In this document: positions 31,017 through 41,531 of the stretch, one piece after another
How the letters are laid out: every line of letters begins with the position of its first letter
Numbering within the stretch: the stretch's first letter is position 1
Source: Shinisaurus crocodilurus
Lineage: Eukaryota > Chordata > Lepidosauria > Squamata > Shinisauridae
Direction: 5' to 3'
Length of the DNA: 64,000 nt
Assembly: GCA_021292165.1 (NCBI GenBank)
Contig: CM037878.1
Span: 286,077,744 to 286,141,743, forward strand
The notes under the pieces: model-generated
Told to the model about the DNA's origin: nothing
Databases searched by the model: none
What the model saw: only the letters and a program-made list of their open reading frames with translations
Program-made: the position numbers and the translations under genes

Positions 31017-33000
31017 TTGCAGACCACTTGAAAACCACTGCGGGTCTCACAGGACCACTTAATTTTGTTGTTGTACAATCAAAGCACATAAGTAGTTCAT
31101 ATTTTAAAAACTGTGGTCTTGGCCTTCTAATGAGATGGATGTGCCTGCTCTTCTGAGCAAATGCCTGTGAAGTTGGGTATGATGCTTGTCAGCTGTAGTC
31201 TTGGGTCAGGTTCAGCATTCAACCTGCTTCTATGTTCGGAAATGCGATAGTTCTTGTTAACCTCTCTGCAGGCCAACTGAATGGAGCTTGTGGACTGCCA
31301 GTGGTCCACAGACCAGAGCGTGAGAACCTCTGGCTTAGAAGAGTACACATCAGTCAGGAAGCTTGACTAGAACTTTATTGTCTCTTAAACAGCGGTGGGA
31401 TTGAGTTGGGCACCGCCTTCGTCTAGCCTCTCGCCGTCCCCACCACATGCAAAGGAAAACTTGGCCGATGCTGGAAAGAGCACCTGCTCCTCCCAGTGCC
31501 TGTCAAGAACCCCGTAGCCCTGCTGTTACCTCTGTGATCAGAGGTAACAGCGGGACTTCCTCCAGGGGCAGATTCCTCCAGGGGCGGGGCTTAGCGGCCA
31601 AGCACCGCTCCCTGGGAAAGCCCAAGGAGGCTCCGCAGGCCAGATGTGGAACCTCCGCGGGCCACAGGTTCTGCATGCCTGGTTTGAAGGCACCCTCTAT
31701 TTGAAGGGCTGTCCAGTCCGCGTCCGGATTAAAGATCAAGAACCCTGAGAAGGGAGAGCCAGGAGGGTCCTTTGAAGTTGCCTGTCAGCACTTAGCACCA
31801 GGAGAGCAGATGGAGAAAGCAGGCTGGTAACCTCGTCACAGTCTTTCCCCACTATGGGCAGGTGACTTGTATTTTTATTTAAGTGTAACAATGTCTAAAC
31901 TTGCATTTATACAGGCAAATTAGCATATGTAAATGTTACGTAAATATGTGGCCTCTTTTGTCCTCTTCTTTTTTGCTGATGCATTTCCTCTTTTCTGGCG
32001 ATTCCTAAGTGTCTGTCCACCCTAATCGGAGGAGTAACATGGCTGCTGCTTTCAGTCTCTAAGGATAGCTCAGGCAGAGTCCCAGAAGACGAATTTGGGC
32101 TTTCAGTCTGCACACAATGAATTTTGCTGATAAGAAAAAAAAGAAGAAGAAGGGGGACACCATAGAGATAGATTGGCGTTTGAAATTCGAGAGAAAGGGC
32201 TCTCTGAAAGAATGAAACTCGTAGAGGACTTAACCCTTCACAAAGCTATGCAGCCGGCAAGGCCAATCAGAGTTGTACCAAAACCCAGACTGGGGGAGCA
32301 AAGACAACTCAGGAGTGACTTGGAGCAGCATGTAACCTTTAGTCTAGACTAGAAGTGGTTCCAGTAGCCATTTTGGAAAGGGCAAATCCTGTCACTGCAA
32401 AAGCAGCAGCATGAAAGGGAAGCCCAGGAAAAGCAGCCCAAGCAATTTAAAAAGCACGCTCCAGCAAAGAGACCCCACCCTTGCAGCCAAAAAAAAAAGA
32501 GTCTCCCTAGTCATGTAGAAAGGAGGGGTGGGGATCCAATTTCAAAAGCATAAGGGGTGTGCAGGCGAGGGGTGTGTGTGAAACCCTCCCCTGCCCCGCT
32601 GCAGAAAATTGCCCCACAGCCCTTTTTCCAAAGTGCCCTTCTCTCACCAACGACACATGGCAGGATAGCCGTGAATAGATCTCTTGGCATTGTTTTCTTT
32701 TGCTATAAGCAGTGCCCTCCCTGTGGGTTTCCCCCCTCCAGGGCTAATTGCCACTTCAGGGAAGTGATTTAACCCCGGGGAAATGGCACAAAAAGGGTTA
32801 AGCCTCGTCCCGCAGCATCACCGCCCCAACACAAATGGCCGCTCCCCATCCCGGCGGCTGCTTTTAGCAAAAGGGGAAAGATGTTGGGAGACACATTCAT
32901 GGTTCTTTGGTGTCCCGTGAAATGTATGTACCTCGGCCGGGGGTCACTTTTGGTGTTGGGAGTGCTGGCTGCTGCAGAGCGGGCACTGTAGGGAAGTAAG
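29790..33000. other. Mostly unassigned; (TTA)n and small palindromes
   Basis: A (TTA)n microsatellite sits at 30970-31016. A 13-bp perfect inverted pair GCTGTTACCTCTG / CAGAGGTAACAGC lies at 31520-31549. Text at 30750-30850 (GCTAGGGATGCAACC, GATTAATTGGACAACCG) and 31020-31340 (GGACCACTTAA, CCAGAGCGTGAGAACCTC) looks like remnants of old hAT elements. No coding sequence is supported. Confidence 0.45.
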
Positions 33001-33310
33001 CTGCAGTTGAGGGAGGAGTTTCTACATTCCTCACCCGTGTTATAGGGATGGCGGAGGAATCTGCAACAGATTCAAATGAGTTCAGATTTCTATGAATCTG
33101 ACCTGCGGATTCTGCGGCGGGCTGTCTTTTTCTGAGTCGTGCGGACTTGCGGACCGTCTTTTCACTTTTTGGCGGGATTTGTGCGTTGTGCATTTGCGCA
33201 GGTGCGCATTTGCAAACAGGAACAAAATTCTTGCACATCCCTAAAAAACCCCCAAACCATTTCATTCCTCCAGTGAGCAGATGATGGAAGGAGAGATGCC
33301 TGACAATCTG
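33000..33310. repeat. hAT-like non-autonomous remnant
   Basis: GACCTGCGGATTCTGCGGCG, TCTTTTTCTGAGTCGTGCGG, GGCGGGATTTGTGCG and the end GCACATCCCTA match, in order, the element at 53316-53935 (GACCTGCGGATCCCGCAGCG, CGGCTTTTTCCGAGTCAC). Both have GGATG/CATCC-type ends. An open frame on the minus strand (33349-32897) is a by-product. Confidence 0.55.
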
Positions 33311-33559
33311 CGAGACACAGACAGAACGGACTCGTAACAAAATCTGCACATTTTTGCGTGCCCCTCTTGCTTTTTGAGATCTGGCCTGCTGCAGCTGCCA
33401 TTTCTACATGACTGGGTCAGTTCTCAGCATTTAAACACACAGAGGCTGATCGACATCACATTGAGTTTGAAATTCAGAGTTGGAGCTTCAACGCGCCTTC
33501 AGTGTATATGTAGCAATCAGAGACCAATTACTGCTAAGGCAGGAAACGTTTCAGTATAA

Positions 33560-33900
33560 ACGTCAGCTTGGCTGAAAATGAACAGGGCATCATAAAGGGC
33601 TTTGGAAAGGGATATCAATACTTGCATAATGTTTGCCTTAAAGTCAGTGTTAGCCCCGTGACACGATTCAAAGAGAAATGAGAAAGGTTAATGATCCTCT
33701 CGAAATGGAGGCTAGAATTCCTGGGGTGGCGAAATGCAATTATCGGGAATGTTTCTGGCTTCCCTAGCTAAAAAGGGTGCATCGTGCATGTCTTTTATTA
33801 TATTCTATTAGCTAAAAGCCTGTCATATTAGACTGGCAGGGAAGCGGGTCCAATGAGGGGTGTGGAGATTAAAAAACAAGGTAGGTAAAAGCAGAGCCAA
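33560..33900. other. Repeat-free island, candidate conserved element
   Basis: Complex sequence including CATCATAAAGGGCTTTGG, AGGTTAATGATCCTCTCG, ATGCAATTATCGGGAATG and CTAGCTAAAAAGGGTGC. It has no repeat identity and no open frame, and lies about 2.7 kb beyond the TSKU stop codon. Conservation is not testable here. Confidence 0.35.
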
Positions 33901-34561
33901 AAATTAGTTCTTCCTAAAATCCCAAGAGCGAGTCATCGTAGGGATGGGTCAGAAATCTGTTCAGTTGTATGTTTGCGGGGGGGTGGGGGGGTTGGATAAG
34001 AACTTACAAAAGTCCCCAGATTTCTTCATAAATGGCTCAGGAAGAACTTGAGAACTGAAAAACTTTGAATGTGATTAAAAGCAAAACTGACCGTCGTCGC
34101 CCCCCCCCCTTTTTTGCAGGCTTTGAATGCTTAGCTCCTAACAGTTTGGCTTTGAATCCCTGTGTGTTCAGCCACACCCACAGTGCCAAATTAGGGTTGC
34201 CACCTCTTCTGCCCCCCCCCGCCTGATACGCACCTCAGGTTTAACAGCTACGCGGCAGAGGGGTACATGCTCCTCTCCAGACTGGGAACAGCTTATCTAT
34301 TGAATTTGGCCGGTGCAGATGGGTGAGAATTTCGTTGGCTTCGCTTTTGAGTAATACTGACTAAAAGTTGCAACTTTCTTATGAATGGGATGGAAAGCAT
34401 TTGAGATTGAGGGGGTGGGGGGAGATCAAATGTGGGAGAAACCGATTTGTCTAGCCCTAATGTCATGGGCCTCATGTGTGACCATAAGCCTGTAGCCACT
34501 GTAGCCGTTGAGAGGGCGTACTGAATATATGAAATGGCTTTGTACTGCATCAGAAGGTTGT

Positions 34562-34735
34562 ATCCGTTTGGCTCTATTCTGCCTACTCCGACCTGGAGTA
34601 GTTCTCCAGCTTCTCGGGCAGGGCTCTTTCACATTGCCTGGTTCTTTTTAACCAGAGAGGTTGGAAATTAAGCCCGGGAACTTCTGCAAGCAAAGCCCAC
34701 TGAGCGATGGTCTCTCCCACGGAGCCATGGCATAT
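34562..34735 (-). repeat. tRNA-Ala-like SINE (minus)
   Basis: Degenerate copy: CTTTTTAACCAGAGAGG, AAATTAAGCCCGGGAACTTC, TGCAAGCAAAGCCCACTG, then GAGCGATGGTCTCTCCC as the tRNA-like head read on the opposite strand. It is an old insertion. Confidence 0.5.
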
Positions 34736-34739
34736 GGAT

Positions 34740-35490
34740 GAATACGCCACAAGAAGGGGTGGGGGGTCTGAACATATGGGGAGAGCCACTACAGCAGTGC
34801 CTTGGCTTTGGCTCTACTGCCAAGCCCCACTGGGATGGTGGGTGGTTCCAGCAGGTGTTGGCGTGTGTTGGATGTGTCAGAATATTTTCATATATTCATG
34901 TTTGCCTTCGAGGCAGAAAGCTAGCCTTGGAGACAGGTGCAGCTAAGTGTCCAAGGACGTAGCTGATCTTTCACTCCTCTGTGTGCCAGTTAACGTTTTT
35001 TCTATTGTGCTCTTAAGGACACATAGATAGGTGGAGACTGGTGATGTGTTCAATTACTTGCAGGTGTAATATGCAATAATAATGTAATATGTAATAACCG
35101 CTTGTAATATGTAATAACCGCTTGTAATATGAAGGTCTTGTATATATTGCATATAAGTATGTAATGATGATGATGATCGAGGCAGTCACTCACTCACTCT
35201 GTCTGTCTGGCTCTGTATGCTATGCTCGGTTTTGCTCTCTGTATATGCTCTGTTCATGATCAAGCCAAAAGCCTTAGTAAAACCTTTTGCTAAAGAATAC
35301 TTGGCTTGTGTTTGTTTGTTTTTTCTTTACATGGACTAGCCTAATCCACAGGTCCAATATCCCTGCAACTCTGCTTCCAAGAGGGAATATTATTATTATT
35401 TTATCCCCCTACTGCAACAGGGTGACCCAGTGGGGTGTTTGGGCAGTCTTCTGCCTGATCGTCTACCCAGATCGCAAAGCCCTTGGACGC
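34740..35490. other. No feature recognised
   Basis: The only structure is a small direct repeat, TAATATGTAATAACCGCTTG twice near 35085-35125, and a (GAT)n scrap at 35165-35176. Confidence 0.4.
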
Positions 35491-35494
35491 TAGG

Positions 35495-35600
35495 TATGCA
35501 TAAGTCAGGCTTTCCCAATTGGGTGTCTGCTGGCTGGGCATGATGGGAGTCGTGGAACAACACGTCTGGAGGACACCCGGTTGGCGAAGTGAAACATAAG
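35495..35600. repeat. Truncated hAT MITE (4016 type)
   Basis: CAGGCTTTCCCAATTGGGTG at the left, GCTGGCTGGGCATGATGGGA in the centre and GGACACCCGGTTGGCGAAG at the right match the 4016-type ends. The core is deleted. Confidence 0.6.
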
Positions 35601-35614
35601 TGAAACAAATCCTA

Positions 35615-35620
35615 TTTATT
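35615..35620 (-). terminator. TSKU: Candidate TSKU polyadenylation signal
   Basis: This is the first canonical AATAAA on the minus strand after the TSKU stop codon, about 970 bases downstream. Variant TATAAA and A/T-rich text at 36480-36550 is an alternative, much closer site. RNA evidence would decide. Confidence 0.3.
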
Positions 35621-35639
35621 CCCCTTTTACCATTGCCTC

Positions 35640-36590
35640 CTCTTCACTCCCCTTCCTCTGTTCCCCCCCCCCCCCACAATGTCAAATCTTAGACTGTAAG
35701 CACCTCAGGGAAGTGACCTCTTTTCTTACGCCCATGTGCTCCATCAACGTGGGAGCAGGGAGTGGTGCCATGCGGACGCCTCCCAGGCATCAGACCACCA
35801 CACGGCTCAGCCCTCTGGAGGAGGGAAGTCTTTGCCTGTAGATCCGCATGTGTGAAAGCTCCATGCAACTGGGAAGCGTGCGCAACTGGGGAGTTCCTGA
35901 TCACGGGGATGATCACTACATACAGCAGAACCCATAAAGCAGAGGCGGGCAGCTTCCCGGGGGTTGTTGGGGCGGCACCCCACCCCCGCCGCAGCTGAGA
36001 TGGCGACCGCTGAAATTGCCGCCAGGGCCATTCTGCCAGAAAACAGGGCGTGCGGGGAGCGTGCGCACACGGGTTGACAAACAGAATCATGCCTCCGGCC
36101 GGCTTCCAGGAACTTGGTGACGCTTCCGGACGAGACACATGGGTCCCCACCACACACACCTTGGTTTTCTTGCAAAATTGTCACGGCAAATTCGGCATCA
36201 GCAGAGGGCTCTGCAAAAATGGCCAGAGACCATTTTCCACATGCAAACTGTGCCTTGCCAGCCCGTGGCGTGAAGGCTTCCCAGCTACAGACATTTGCAC
36301 TGCATGTGCGGATTACGGGGGGGGGGGGGGGCAGAGCTAGTGAACAATATGTGGGTGTCGTTTCTGAAGAGGGCTAAACTGTTGGGTTTAAAGGAAGGGA
36401 GAATTTGGGGAGAAGGACAGGGGAGAAGAAGCTCAATTAATTCACGCACAACCAGTCTTCATCAATCATTGTAATCAAGTATTGAAATATACAAAATATA
36501 TAAATTAACATTTTTTTTCTTTACAGAAGGCACATTTGTGGCTTTATAAAGTCTGTGTACGGTATATCCATACATCCCCCTTGGCCCTTG
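35640..36590 (-). other. TSKU: Probable TSKU 3' untranslated region
   Basis: The stretch between the TSKU stop and the candidate AATAAA has no recognised repeat except C and G runs at about 35660 and 36317-36330. Open frames on both strands are CpG-rich by-products. Assignment as 3' UTR is by position only. Confidence 0.35.
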
Positions 36591-37646
36591 TCACAAAGCA
36601 TAGGGTGCTACTGACCCACGGCTGTCGTGACAACTTAGGATCTCTTTCTTGGTCAGCCCAGTTTGTCTGTGGTACTGGCCTTCCCGGATTGTCTTAAGAC
36701 ACTTCAAGTTCTTGCCCAAGGTGATGCTTCTGATGGAAGGCAAGTATTTCAACATCGTTTTTGATAAGGAGGTTGCAACACCTGTGCCAGACAGGTTGAG
36801 TTCCTGCAAAGAACTTAGGCTGTAAAAGACTTCAGCATTCAACAACTGGACGTTGGGGTTGTTGGATAAGTCAAGCACTTGGAGGGCAGGCAGGTCTTTG
36901 AAGCCGAACGGCAAAATCTCTGACAGTTCGTGAACCCCGCTGAGCGACAGGTGGATTAAATCCTTCAGCCCTAAGAATGCCCCCTTTTCAATGGCCGACA
37001 CTGGGTTTCCATCAAGGTTTAGGTACCGGAGGGGTATTCCTTGTAGGTTCGGAATACCCTTTAGCCGATTTCCAGACAGATTTAAGCTTTGAATGTTGGG
37101 GATGGCCTTGTCCTGGTGTCTTGAAACCAGGCTTATTAAATTGTTGGAGAGATCAACGTTAATCGGTTTCCCTTGACCTTTCGACGCAAACATGTCCATC
37201 GTTATTTCCAAGAGGAGGTTGTTGCTCAGGTCGACGTCCCCCAGGGGCGACCGGGAGAAGCATTCGTCCGGCAGGGCAACCAAAGAGTTATGACTCAGAT
37301 CCAAAGATTCGAGGTACCTGAGTCTGGAGAAAGTTGTAGAAATGATCTTTGAGATTTTATTGTAGCTCAAGTCGAGGCTAACCAGCGTGGTATATCCGGG
37401 CCCGGTCAGCATGGACTCGTTGATGGATTCCAGATGGTTCGACGATAAATCCAAGTAGGTAGTGTCCAGAGGAATGGGAACAGGCACTATATGGGAGCCA
37501 ATCCCACTGCAGTCAACCTTGGTTAGACTGAAACTGTCGAAGAGACCAAAGCTCTCTACTTCACAGTGGCATCCTGGGAAGCAAGTCTTTGCGGTACCAA
37601 TGCTCGGGTACAGTAGCAGCAGGTTGAACCAAACGGAGAAAGGCAT
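36591..37646 (-). CDS. TSKU: Tsukushi, small leucine-rich repeat proteoglycan
   Basis: TSKU is a secreted extracellular modulator that binds BMP, Wnt/Frizzled, FGF and TGF-beta pathway components in development of neural crest, eye, hair and brain, and also acts as a liver-derived metabolic hormone. The 351-residue frame is uninterrupted in one exon, close to the family's usual length of about 350. It has a hydrophobic signal peptide (about 1-19), an N-terminal cysteine cap (C22, C26, C28, C46; motif CFPGCHCEVESFGLFDSFSL), then about ten leucine-rich repeats with LDLSSN, LDLSYN, LDLSHN, VDLSNN, LNLSGN, LNLDGN and LDLSNN cores between residues 65 and 288. A C-terminal pair C316/C339 forms the cap. 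N-glycosylation sequons are at N76, N189 and N284. I chose ATG 37646 because a splice acceptor (TTTCACAG, ending at 37656) leaves only 9 untranslated bases before it; an ATG at 37682 lies in the intron. The neighbour ACER3 on the same strand agrees with human synteny. Confidence 0.97.
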   Translation of the reverse strand: MPFSVWFNLLLLYPSIGTAKTCFPGCHCEVESFGLFDSFSLTKVDCSGIGSHIVPVPIPLDTTYLDLSSNHLESINESMLTGPGYTTLVSLDLSYNKISKIISTTFSRLRYLESLDLSHNSLVALPDECFSRSPLGDVDLSNNLLLEITMDMFASKGQGKPINVDLSNNLISLVSRHQDKAIPNIQSLNLSGNRLKGIPNLQGIPLRYLNLDGNPVSAIEKGAFLGLKDLIHLSLSGVHELSEILPFGFKDLPALQVLDLSNNPNVQLLNAEVFYSLSSLQELNLSGTGVATSLSKTMLKYLPSIRSITLGKNLKCLKTIREGQYHRQTGLTKKEILSCHDSRGSVAPYAL

Positions 37647-37655
37647 CGCTGGGAT

Positions 37656-37678
37656 CTGTGAAACAAAAACACAAATGG
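37656..37678 (-). other. TSKU: TSKU splice acceptor before coding exon
   Basis: On the minus strand a T-rich tract (TTTGTGTTTTTGTTTCACAG) ends in AG at 37657-37656. The exon would begin ATCCCAGCG and then the start codon. It shows that the gene has at least one upstream untranslated exon. Confidence 0.85.
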
Positions 37679-37864
37679 ACATTTTATTAGTTTGTTACAG
37701 TTGTATACCTCACCCCCCCCCCCCAAGAGCCGAGGCTCTCAGGAAGCCTGCATCAGGAAGAATCCCAAGAAGGTGGACGATATCGTGTCAATTGCACTTT
37801 GATCCATTCTCGCATGCTAAATTGACCTGATGGCAAAATCCAGACTTAAAAATCGGTAAGAAAA

Positions 37865-38530
37865 TATTCTTGTGGCGGACTTGGAGGGACAAGTTGATTT
37901 CTATTTTGGATCAATTAGTGGGGGGGAAGATGAGTTGTCATCTTCTGATTTGTGCGCCAAATGTGATTTGCCTGCGGCAGCGGAGTGTCAACACTTACAA
38001 CATTTGCTAGAACAGGGCTCTCCAACCTTGGGTCCCCAGATGTTGCTGGACTACAGCTCCCAGAATCCCTTGCCATTAGCTATGCTGTGCTAGAATCTAG
38101 GTTTAGCGCTGCGGCTTTTACAGCTGCACAGTCTCCTCTGCTACTGGAAATATTGATTGAGGCTAATCAGTTATATCGACCCACGATCCATGTTTATAAA
38201 TCTCTATTATCAGTGAATAAATATGATACATCGGGTCTAACGGAGGAATGAAATAGGAAATTGGAATGTCTTATCTGGCCCAAGCAGTGGATTGCCCCTT
38301 CCGCATCTATATCTGAAGTTCTAACGGACCTCAGTTACATCTTACTCAACAAAAACTTGTGTTCCATGTTCCTTGGATGCCACAACGTCTGGATAATAAG
38401 GGCTTGTCTAAGTCAATTAACTGCTGGAAGTGTAATACTGCTAATGCTTCTTTTAATCATATGTTTTGGCAAGGTCCAGTAGTTGCCTCTTTTTGGGTGG
38501 AGTTATATTTTATGTGTTTATGTACTACAT
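37865..38530 (+). mobile_element. L1 ORF2 C-terminal fragment (plus), split by MITE
   Basis: Translated pieces follow the C-terminus of L1 ORF2: YRPTIHVYKSLL, LECLIWPKQW, SEVLTDLSYILL, then in another frame NCWKCNTANASFNHMFWQGP and VVASFWVEL. The CWxC...HMFWxxP segment is a diagnostic L1 motif. Frameshifts and a stop break it, and the MITE at 38013-38087 interrupts it. The 5' limit is approximate. It sits in the large TSKU 5' intron, antisense to the gene. Confidence 0.75.
38013..38087. mobile_element. Half-length hAT MITE with intact TSD
   Basis: It begins like the CAGGG subfamily (CAGGGCTCTCCAACC, CAGATGTTGCTGG) but ends after only 75 bp at TAGCTATGCTG. Both sides carry the perfect 8-bp duplication TGCTAGAA (38005-38012 and 38088-38095). 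So the element is one arm only, yet looks like a complete insertion. Confidence 0.85.
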
Positions 38531-38651
38531 TTTTATACACACACACACCCCCCCAAGAGCTGAGGCTCTCAGGAAGAATGCATCGGGAAGAGTCACAAGA
38601 AGGGACAGGAAGTCAGATTGCGTGGAGAGACATTTAACAGGAAATTGGCCT

Positions 38652-38901
38652 CCTATTTATTTATTTATTTATTTATTATATTTATACCCCGCCTTTTTTC
38701 CTGCAAGGAACTCAAGGCAGCTTACATAATCCTCCTCTTCCTCTCCATTTTATCCTCACAACAACACTGTGAGGTAGGTTAGGCTGAGAGGCAGTGACTG
38801 GCCCAAAGTCACCCAGTGAGTTTCATGGCAGAGCGGGGACTAGAACCCAGATCTCCCGAGTCCCAGTCCGACACTCTCACCGCTACACCACACTGGCTCT
38901 C
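38652..38901 (-). repeat. tRNA-derived SINE (minus)
   Basis: Tail TTTATTTATTTATTATATTT at the left, CGCCTTTTTTCCTGCAAGG, then CACCGCTACACCACACTGGC head at the right. Full length. Confidence 0.88.
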
Positions 38902-39020
38902 CTAAAAGTATAGTTGAAAGCAGGGATCTTCATAAAATTCTCTCCATCTGAATTTCCCCCCAGATTTGGGGGATGTTAATTGTGCGATCCGGCTGCCAGA
39001 ATGGCACCGACGCATTAGGG

Positions 39021-39157
39021 CAGGGCTCTCCGACCTTGGGTCCCCAGATGTTGCTGGCCTACAGCTCCCAGCATACCCCAGCCAGCATGGCTAATGGCAA
39101 GGGATTCTGGGAGCTGTAGTCCAGCAACGTCTGGGGACCCAAGGTTGGAGAGCCCTG
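39021..39157. mobile_element. Palindromic hAT MITE, CAGGG subfamily
   Basis: 137 bp, CAGGGCTCTCCGACC to GGTTGGAGAGCCCTG. 8-bp duplication CATTAGGG (39013-39020) against CATTAGTG (39158-39165), seven of eight matching. Confidence 0.9.
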
Positions 39158-39417
39158 CATTAGTGCCTCACTATTCTTCTGCTTTTGATTTTCAGACTTT
39201 TTTCCAGTCCTTGACCATGTACAATTTGCCATAGTTTCCAGCTTGCTTCCACCCCCCTCACGCCCACCCCTTACAGGTGGCACAGCAGCACACATGCGCA
39301 TGGATTAAATCACAGCACAGGACAGAATCTTGATGCGATCAAGACTGCGTCAGGATTTTGTGCTGTGATTTAATCCATGCCCACGTCCGCTTGCGCGCTT
39401 CCGTAATGCGTAAGAAA

Positions 39418-39440
39418 AAGAGAGAGAGAGAGAGAGAGAG
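39418..39440. repeat. (GA)n microsatellite
   Basis: A GA tract of about 23 bases follows a G/A-rich segment. Just upstream, CACAGCACAGGACAGAATC (39312) and GATTTTGTGCTGTGATTTAATCCATGC (39350) form an inverted pair; the latter is quoted by position 39353-39377. Confidence 0.85.
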
Positions 39441-39634
39441 ATCAGTCGAAAAGCATTGCAAACGGCAATTCTGAAAATAATTTTAGAAACTTGGGGAAAG
39501 TGAAAAGTAGATGGCAAGCTGAGAAGAAAACGTGGAGAGCCACTACATGGAATGGGGGAAATCTATTCAACAGTATTTGCAAAGCTTGTTTAAATAAAGG
39601 ATGCATTACGGGGTCGAACTATCAAAAAGTCCCA

Positions 39635-40190
39635 TGGTTTATTTATGGCACTTCTATAGGCCACCCAATAGCACTGTTCTCGAGGCAGCTCACAAGCATA
39701 AAATATTAAAATACAATATCATAAAACAGATTGCGGCATAAAAATGATTGGCAGAGAGAGAGAAAGTTTCGCAGCGTGGCTAAAAATACATGACATCTAA
39801 ACAGTGGATTACAATTCAAAATGTTAAGAGCACAGATTTTTAAAGGCTTGGGAGAATAATAAAAAAAAAGAAAAGGCTTTACCTGGCTCTCCAAAAAGCC
39901 TGGCGTTGAAATGATCTGTGGGCAGGGCATTCCACAACCAAGGTGCCACCACCAAAAAGGCCCTCTTCCTGGTAGCCTGGCTGCTGATGATACACCTTTC
40001 CTAGTGCTAAGAAAAGTAGCATCCTGACTTTGGGAAGCCCCACCCAGGTTCTCTCCAGCTTTTAATCATTTAGCAGATCTGTCTAAAGATTTTTCGGATG
40101 CTTTTTTATTTTATTTATTTTATTACATTTATTAATCGCCATCTGGCCGGTCAGCCGGCCACCCTTTCTCAGCACTTTCTGTAGAAACTT
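39635..40190 (-). repeat. LINE 3' end remnant (minus)
   Basis: GGCCACCCAATAGCACTG, CGAGGCAGCTCACAAGC and AAATACAATATCATAAAAC, then GGGCAGGGCATTCCACAACC and CTGGTAGCCTGGCTGCTG. The same modules appear at 55742-56150. A separate tail TTTATTACATTTATTAATCG at 40118-40140 belongs to another LINE end. Confidence 0.55.
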
Positions 40191-40799
40191 GATTTAAAAA
40201 CAAAAATCATTGCGAGGTATGAATTAAGGCCCTCAAGATACTCCAGCCCCGTCATTCTCTTCATCACTTGATGGGCACTCTGCATAAGCTCAGACATACG
40301 CAGGTGGAGGATGGGCCAAAGCATTTTTTTTTTTTTTTAAGTGGCAATCCTCCAAAAAGTCACATTCCCTGCGGCCTCCTGGCGAGAACAGGTGGATCTT
40401 CAAGGCAACTGAACTTTGAAGCATCCCGTCTTTGCACGGCGGGAAGAAGCAACAACCCAGGTTTCTATCGTCTCAAAAACACAGCCGCCTTCATTTCAAA
40501 AAGGAACGAAATAGGATCAATGCTTCCTCCTAACAAGCAGAGAACACTCGTCCTTTCTCTCCAGGAGTCGAGAGAGATGGATTTTATCCCAAGCATGGTC
40601 ATTAAGACCCATAACCTTGGGAGCTGGATGACTGATCTCAGACTGAAGTGATGGGACCCCCCGGTAAGAATTTGCGGCAGTGGCGGTTTCAAGGAAGAAG
40701 AAAGAGAGAGAGAGAGAGGGAAGAAGGGAGAAAGCGCCATTTGAAAATGAGGGGTGACAATAGGCATAAAATTCCACAGCTCAGGAGGAGAGAAAGACC

Positions 40800-41290
40800 A
40801 TTAAGAGCGTCTATTTTTAAACAGGAGACGTGTTAGCCGGACTGTAAATGAAGCTCTGTGAGATAAATCAAACCCCTGATGTTGCTTTAATAGCCGTCGC
40901 TTTGCCAGTGACAGCAGCCCTTTAAAAGATCGCCATTCTCCAAAAGGTGCCTACTCTTTGTCAAGCTTTAATAGACTCCTGGGTTTTTCCTTTGCTGATT
41001 AATCTGTCTACCTGCATTTAAGTCAGACTCCACAGCCAGTTACCCGCAGAATTGCTGCTGCTCTTGTTTTTCCGGAGAGGGCTGTTTAAAAAAAAAAAGG
41101 GAGACTTCTAAAAATTTATTTTGCTGAAGCATCAAGGAGAGGAGCGCACACAGTTTCTCCAACTTGCTTGCCAACTTTCACGCGCATCCATAAAAGCTCC
41201 TTAAATGATCAGAGGTGACAGAAATGTAGCTGGATTAAATTAGCAACTTAAAACAAAAAAAGGCAACGAAAACCTTTAAATAAAAAACCC
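40800..41290. other. Repeat-free island, candidate conserved element
   Basis: Complex sequence with features such as GCTTTAATAGCCGTCGC, GCCAGTGACAGCAGCCC, GCTGATTAATCTGTCTACC and GCTGGATTAAATTAGCAAC. No repeat identity or coding frame. It lies 3.2-3.6 kb upstream of the TSKU coding exon, within its intron. Confidence 0.4.
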
Positions 41291-41355
41291 CACGAGGCTC
41301 CCGCTCCTCTCCTCCAGTACAACTGCGAGAAGGAGTTCAGAAACGTTTGCTTCTG

Positions 41356-41505
41356 TTTTCTGTTAACCACAATTTGTCGTGTTGTCAGAACCCGACAAAC
41401 TCTGGCTGTTCATAACTATGGTTTGTTTGAGACAAGCCAACAGCAAAACACCAGTGATGAAGCTGGCTTGTTCCGACAAACCATAGTTACACTGCGGTTA
41501 AGTCG
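41356..41505. repeat. Inverted repeat with ACTATGGTTTGT arms
   Basis: AACTATGGTTTGTTTGAG and CCGACAAACCATAGTTACAC are inverted arms. The outer ends are GTTAACCACAA and TGCGGTTAA. It is an unidentified non-autonomous DNA element abutting the Penelope fragment. Confidence 0.55.
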
Positions 41506-41531
41506 GAAAAATAGAAGTAGAAGCTTCCAAT

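Noticed and set aside
32897..33349. 150-residue minus-strand frame
   Set aside because: It covers a repeated hAT-like element also found at 53.6-53.9 kb and shows no known domain.
37647..37682. Upstream in-frame ATG for TSKU
   Set aside because: It lies on the intron side of a strong acceptor (AG at 37657-37656), and family proteins start at the ATG at 37646.
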